NCBI GenBank assembly: GCA_038234235.1
Contig: JBBSUQ010000135.1
Location: 1-9,204, forward strand
From: JBBSUQ01 sp038234235
Lineage (GTDB): Bacteria; Bacteroidota; Bacteroidia; Flavobacteriales_D; Crocinitomicaceae
Reading direction: 5' to 3'
DNA: 9,204 nt
The notes under the pieces are model-generated. The model was not told where the DNA came from, ran no database searches, and saw nothing but the letters and a program-made list of their open reading frames with translations. Shown one piece after another: positions 5,043 through 9,204 of the stretch (positions are counted from its first letter, which is position 1; every line of letters starts with the position of its first letter). The translations under genes and the position numbers were made by a program.

Positions 5043-8000
5043 ATGAGAAATATAATATCCTTCTTTATTAAAAGACCCGTATGGGGAAATGCATTTATAG
5101 CGATTATTTTAATATTCGGATTGTTTGCAATTTCCACTACCAAACGTTCTTTTTTTCCAGAACTCGATCCTCATGAAGTAAGCATTTCTATTTTCTATGC
5201 GGGTGCATCTCCAAGTGAAATGGAAGAGGGCGTTGCAATAAAAATTGAACAAGCAATTGAAGGAATCGAAGACATTGACGAAATAAGAACAACATCCACA
5301 GAAAACTTTGTAAATATTACCGTTAAAGCTTTTCAAGACGCAAACATGGACGAATTGTCTAGCGAAGTTGAAAATGCAGTTAACAGTATAAGTTCATTTC
5401 CCGCAGGTGCCGAAAGACCCATTATTACCAGAAACAAATCTCAGGGTATGGCATCTGTTGTCGCTTTCGTTGGTGTATCGGCTGTAGATTCTACCATAAC
5501 AGATGTGGAAGTTACAGACATGGCTACCAAAATTGAGCAAGATTTATTGAACACCAAAGAAATTACTCAAATAGAAAAAGTCGGTTTCCCTCAAAAAGAA
5601 TTTTCTGTAAACGTTAGAGAAAATGACCTACTGCGCTACAATATTTCTATTCAAGAAGTTTCTTTAGCAATTAGTAGCAAAAATTTAGATTTAACGGCAG
5701 GTGTGATTAGAGGTGGTGTGCAAGAAATGAGCATACGATCTAACAACAGAGGAACTACTGAAGAGGAAATTGAAGAAATTACACTTAGAACCAGTCTATC
5801 GGGCGAAAAAATATTAATTGGAGATGTTGCTGATGTTGTATTGGGTTATGCGGAAGGTTCTCAAGAAGCAAAATTTAATGGATATCCAGCAGTTTCATTT
5901 AGAATTGAGAAAACTACCGATCAAGATTTAGGTAAAATTTCGACCTTGGTAAAAGATTACGCTAAGAAATTTAATGAAGAAAATACCAGATTTAAATTCA
6001 ATATTTATTTCGAATTTAATAAAATGTTGGACCAAAGAATATCTCTACTTTCTAGAAATGGAATGAGTGGGTTAATCTTAGTCTTGGTATTTCTTAGTTT
6101 GTTTCTCAATACAAAATTAGCTGGCTGGGTTGCATTTGGTATTCCATTTTCGTTTTTAGGAATGATTATAATTGGAATGGTGTACGGAATGAGTATCAAC
6201 ATGATTTCACTCTTCGGAATGATCCTGGTTGTTGGAATTTTAGTCGACGATGGAATTGTAATTGCGGAAAATATATATACACATTTTGAACGAGGGAAAT
6301 CTGCCACACAGGCGGCATTAGATGGAACAATGGAAGTTTTGCCTTCCGTATTCTCAAGTGTTCTAACCACAATTGTTGCGTTTTCTGTTCTACTTTTTGT
6401 AGAAGGATTAGAAATGATGCGAGAAATGGCATTTGTGGTTATTGCCTGTCTCAGTTTTAGTCTTTTTGAAGCCTTTGTTATTTTACCTGCGCATCTTGCT
6501 CACAAAAGTGTTTTGAGCGAGCCGAAAACTGCACAATTTTCATTGCTTAGAGGAATACTTTTTATTGTTGTCGGAATAATTCTAATTTTCCTTGGCAGTG
6601 CTTTACTTCCCGATATTGAGGGCGTTTCAAAAATGGTTTACTTATTTCCTATTCTACTTTGGGCAATTGGGGCGGTTATGATATTTAAAGGCTTTACAAA
6701 AAGTATCATTGAAATTTCAGTAAGAAATACTTGTGACAAATTCATCAAAAAAGTACGCGACGATTGGTACAAAGAAGCAGTTTTAATGTTTACCGGTAGA
6801 AAAAGAAAAGTTTACAATTTCAGTTTTTTTATCCCCATGATTTTTTTGGGTATTGTAATTTTTCTTTTCAAAACAGGAGTAATTTTGGGAACTTTCTTTC
6901 CTGATATTCCACCAGATTTCTTTAACATAGAAGTGGCATACAAACCAGGCGATAATAAAGTTGAAACACAAAAATTTGTAGACAAAGCAACACAGATTTT
7001 AGTTGAAGAAAACCAAAGAATTATTGACGAGTCTGGAGATTCAATAGTTAGTTATTTTTCATCGAATATTGGTTTTACCCAAAATCTTGGTCAAGTTGGT
7101 AACCACAGTGCATCAATTAGTGTATTTGTTCAAACGGAAAATGCAAGCACACCGCTAGATACTTTAATGACAAGAATTGACCGACGATTGAAACTGGAAC
7201 CTGAAGGAAAACTTTCGGAAGATATTTTCGTGGGTGGTTTTAATAGATTTGGGAAAGAAATTGAAGTTGGTTTAACCTCAACAAATGAAGATGATTTATT
7301 AAAAGCTAAAGATTTACTGAAACAAGAAATCTCAAAAATTAAAGGTGTTTTTAACATCAAAGACAATATGCCTCCTGGAAGACGCGAGGTTTATTTGGAT
7401 CTTTTGCCTCAAGCAGAAATTTATGGAATCAGCAAAAATGAAATCCTAACACAAATTAGACAAGGTTTTTTCGGACAAGAAGCTCAAAGAGTAATTGTTG
7501 GTACCGATGAAATAAAAATTTGGGTACGTTATCCGTTAGAAGACAGAAATAGTTTGTCAGATTTGGAGCAAATGAAAATTAAAACCCGCGCAGGTTTAGC
7601 GATTCCACTTACCGAATTGGCAACCTTTGAAATGGGAAGAGCTCCTGAAAGTTTGAAAAGAAGAAACGGACAAAGAATAGTTAGAATAGATGCTGAATCA
7701 ACCGATCCAGATTTGGTAAAAAATATAAATGAAAAAATATTCGATACAATTATTCCTAAAATTACTCAAACATTTCCATCTGTTCAATCCGTTAAACTGG
7801 GGCAATTTGAACGCAGTCAGAAAACAGGAAACTCTATGATGTATGTTGCTTTAATTGCAATAGTGTTAATGTTTATAATCATAATGCTTCATTTCAACAG
7901 CTTGTCTCAGGCGTTTTTGATAATGTTAACCATCCCAGCTGGAATTGGCGGTGCAATAATAGGTCATGGAATGGTGGGCATACCCGTTTCAATATTATCT

Positions 8001-8414
8001 GTTTTCGGAATAATTGCACTTTTAGGTGTATTGGTAAACGATGCAATTGTGTTTTTAGACAGATACAATGATTTATTATTAGAAGGATTTACGGTAAAAG
8101 AAGCCGCAATAGATGCCGCAACTTCGCGTTTCAGACCAATTTTATTAACTTCTTTAACTACCGTTGCCGGACTTTTACCAATGATATCTGAAAAAAGCAT
8201 GCAAGCCCAATTTCTAATTCCAATGGCAACATCAATTGCGTTCGGAATATTGTTCGGTACAGCATTTATACTGTTCTTTTATCCTTCGGCAATTTTATTT
8301 TGGAATGGCACGAGAAGAACAGCAAATAGATTATGGAAACAAAAAAGATTTACTGAATTTGAAGTGGAACCTGTATTAAAATTGAAAAATCACCAAGAAG
8401 AATATGAGAAGTAA
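5043..8414 (+). CDS. RND-family proton-driven efflux permease, inner-membrane subunit
   Basis: This 1123-residue protein is the pump of the tripartite system. It has the duplicated RND plan: TM1 at 12-31, a large periplasmic porter/docking loop at about 32-335, TM2-TM6 at about 340-482, TM7 near 592-611, a second loop at about 612-928, and TM8-TM12 at about 932-1087. TM4 keeps the proton-relay Asp pair, D402-D403 in GILVDDGIVIAEN. In TM10, where AcrB has Lys940, the motif reads GVLVNDAIVF (995-1004), so Asn is found in place of Lys; many Bacteroidota RND pumps have a VND motif there. The protein is about 75 residues longer than AcrB (1049). The excess lies between TM6 and TM7: two strongly hydrophobic segments at about 502-522 and 531-551 precede the charged amphipathic helix at 555-590. 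It sits 4 bp behind the adaptor and overlaps the outer-membrane factor by 11 bp. Exported compounds cannot be predicted; porter-loop features do not clearly favour a metal-ion pump. Confidence 0.94.
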   Translation: MRNIISFFIKRPVWGNAFIAIILIFGLFAISTTKRSFFPELDPHEVSISIFYAGASPSEMEEGVAIKIEQAIEGIEDIDEIRTTSTENFVNITVKAFQDANMDELSSEVENAVNSISSFPAGAERPIITRNKSQGMASVVAFVGVSAVDSTITDVEVTDMATKIEQDLLNTKEITQIEKVGFPQKEFSVNVRENDLLRYNISIQEVSLAISSKNLDLTAGVIRGGVQEMSIRSNNRGTTEEEIEEITLRTSLSGEKILIGDVADVVLGYAEGSQEAKFNGYPAVSFRIEKTTDQDLGKISTLVKDYAKKFNEENTRFKFNIYFEFNKMLDQRISLLSRNGMSGLILVLVFLSLFLNTKLAGWVAFGIPFSFLGMIIIGMVYGMSINMISLFGMILVVGILVDDGIVIAENIYTHFERGKSATQAALDGTMEVLPSVFSSVLTTIVAFSVLLFVEGLEMMREMAFVVIACLSFSLFEAFVILPAHLAHKSVLSEPKTAQFSLLRGILFIVVGIILIFLGSALLPDIEGVSKMVYLFPILLWAIGAVMIFKGFTKSIIEISVRNTCDKFIKKVRDDWYKEAVLMFTGRKRKVYNFSFFIPMIFLGIVIFLFKTGVILGTFFPDIPPDFFNIEVAYKPGDNKVETQKFVDKATQILVEENQRIIDESGDSIVSYFSSNIGFTQNLGQVGNHSASISVFVQTENASTPLDTLMTRIDRRLKLEPEGKLSEDIFVGGFNRFGKEIEVGLTSTNEDDLLKAKDLLKQEISKIKGVFNIKDNMPPGRREVYLDLLPQAEIYGISKNEILTQIRQGFFGQEAQRVIVGTDEIKIWVRYPLEDRNSLSDLEQMKIKTRAGLAIPLTELATFEMGRAPESLKRRNGQRIVRIDAESTDPDLVKNINEKIFDTIIPKITQTFPSVQSVKLGQFERSQKTGNSMMYVALIAIVLMFIIIMLHFNSLSQAFLIMLTIPAGIGGAIIGHGMVGIPVSILSVFGIIALLGVLVNDAIVFLDRYNDLLLEGFTVKEAAIDAATSRFRPILLTSLTTVAGLLPMISEKSMQAQFLIPMATSIAFGILFGTAFILFFYPSAILFWNGTRRTANRLWKQKRFTEFEVEPVLKLKNHQEEYEK

Positions 8415-9204
8415 AAGTTTATTGTTCTTATTTCAGTTTGTTTTGGGCATATCGTTATTTGCTCAAGAAAATATTAGTGTTCAAACAGCTATTTTTGAAG
8501 CGTTAAAAAATAATTTCGACATTCAGGTAAGCGAATTACAAACCGATATTGCCGAAAAAAATAACACTTGGAGCGAAGCAGGATTGTTTCCTACTGTAAC
8601 TTTACAAATTGGTCAAAACAATATAATTATTGACAATACTAATAACCCATTTACATTTACTCCGGGTATTATTCTAAATCAAAATGTGAGTCCGACCTTA
8701 AGTGCAAACATTAATTTGTTTAGTGGTTTTTTAGTCAAAGTTTCTAAATTAAGATTAGAGCAAATTGAGGAACAAACAAAAGGAAATGCAATTGTGGTTA
8801 TGGAAGCTACAATACAAGATGTGATGCGAACTTATTTTACAGCAATACTGCAAAAAGAACGCATGAAACTGTACCAAACAATTATGGCAAACTCTCAAAG
8901 AAGACTAAAATACAATGAATTAAAATATGATTATGTGGCAGGTAATTCTTTGGAACTTTTACAATTCAAAAATCAATATTTGACGGATAGTAGCAATTAT
9001 CTCTTACAAAAACTTACTTATGACAATGCCTTGAGAAATTTGCTTTTAATAATGAATACGCAAACAGATACAAGTTATACTATTTTGCCAAATCTTACTG
9101 ATTCTTTAAACTACAACTTACCAAATATTGATTATAATAAGGCATTTGAACAAATGTTTGCAAACAATCAAAACTTAAGAAATCAATACATATCATTAAA
9201 ATTG
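8404..9204 (+). CDS. TolC/OprM-like outer-membrane efflux factor, 3' end outside window
   Basis: The frame opens at ATG 8404, inside the last codons of the permease gene (11-base overlap, +1 frame), and remains open for 267 codons to the window edge. Family proteins are usually 420-480 residues, so over a third is missing. A signal peptide is clear: MRSK, a hydrophobic core, then LFA with probable cleavage after A20. The mature protein starts with the typical N-terminal helix (VQTAIFEALKNNFDIQVSE), then WSEAGLFPTVTLQIG entering the first beta strands, and NINLFSGF at about 102-109, matching the LFxG pattern before the long helical barrel. Long polar helices follow (about 110-230). TolC-type proteins form trimeric channels through the outer membrane and periplasm that dock onto the adaptor. 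The overlap and shared direction indicate co-transcription and probable translational coupling with the permease. The start is supported by the signal peptide. Confidence 0.9.
   Translation, partial: MRSKSLLFLFQFVLGISLFAQENISVQTAIFEALKNNFDIQVSELQTDIAEKNNTWSEAGLFPTVTLQIGQNNIIIDNTNNPFTFTPGIILNQNVSPTLSANINLFSGFLVKVSKLRLEQIEEQTKGNAIVVMEATIQDVMRTYFTAILQKERMKLYQTIMANSQRRLKYNELKYDYVAGNSLELLQFKNQYLTDSSNYLLQKLTYDNALRNLLLIMNTQTDTSYTILPNLTDSLNYNLPNIDYNKAFEQMFANNQNLRNQYISLKL

Noticed and set aside
6005..6432. Overlapping minus-strand open frames inside the permease gene, and similar ones at 6783-6971, 7130-7366 and 7964-8200
   Set aside because: They lie opposite conserved RND membrane or porter segments, have improbable compositions and no start context; they are shadows of the permease frame.

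Overview
The window looks like ordinary chromosomal DNA of a member of the Bacteroidota, probably Flavobacteriia or a close relative. It is AT-rich (about one third G+C by eye), codon use is AT-biased, and start codons follow A-rich leaders rather than clear Shine-Dalgarno sequences. Two intergenic gaps carry perfect matches to the Bacteroidota -7 promoter element TAnnTTTG. The protein families also fit this group. I see no tRNA, rRNA, CRISPR array, insertion sequence or integration site.

Layout: (1) Bases 1-2161, minus strand, hold a two-gene unit. A large membrane-anchored nucleotide-sugar 4,6-dehydratase (PglF/WbpM/CapD type) is followed, through an ATGA stop/start overlap, by a hot-dog-fold acyl-CoA thioesterase cut by the window edge. 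(2) A 247-bp divergent gap separates this unit from rsmG (gidB), the 16S rRNA G527 N7-methyltransferase, on the plus strand. (3) rsmG converges on a 180-residue protein of unknown function on the minus strand, with a weak bidirectional hairpin between them. (4) A 232-bp divergent gap, holding 11-bp-phased TTAAG repeats and two palindromes, separates the unknown gene from a plus-strand operon. (5) Bases 3920-9204 encode a tripartite RND efflux system in the order adaptor, inner-membrane permease, TolC-like outer-membrane factor. The genes are 4 bp apart and then overlap by 11 bp; the third runs off the window.

The efflux proteins should form one envelope-spanning pump: adaptor in the periplasm, proton-driven permease in the inner membrane, TolC-type duct in the outer membrane. 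The substrate cannot be read from the sequence, and no adjacent regulator of a known family is visible. The most unusual point is the permease. At 1123 residues it is longer than AcrB-type pumps and appears to carry an extra pair of transmembrane helices between TM6 and TM7. The adaptor's central hairpin is also not the usual long heptad coiled coil. I found no convincing evidence for a wholly new system; the best leads are the permease insertion, the phased repeats and the unknown divergent gene.
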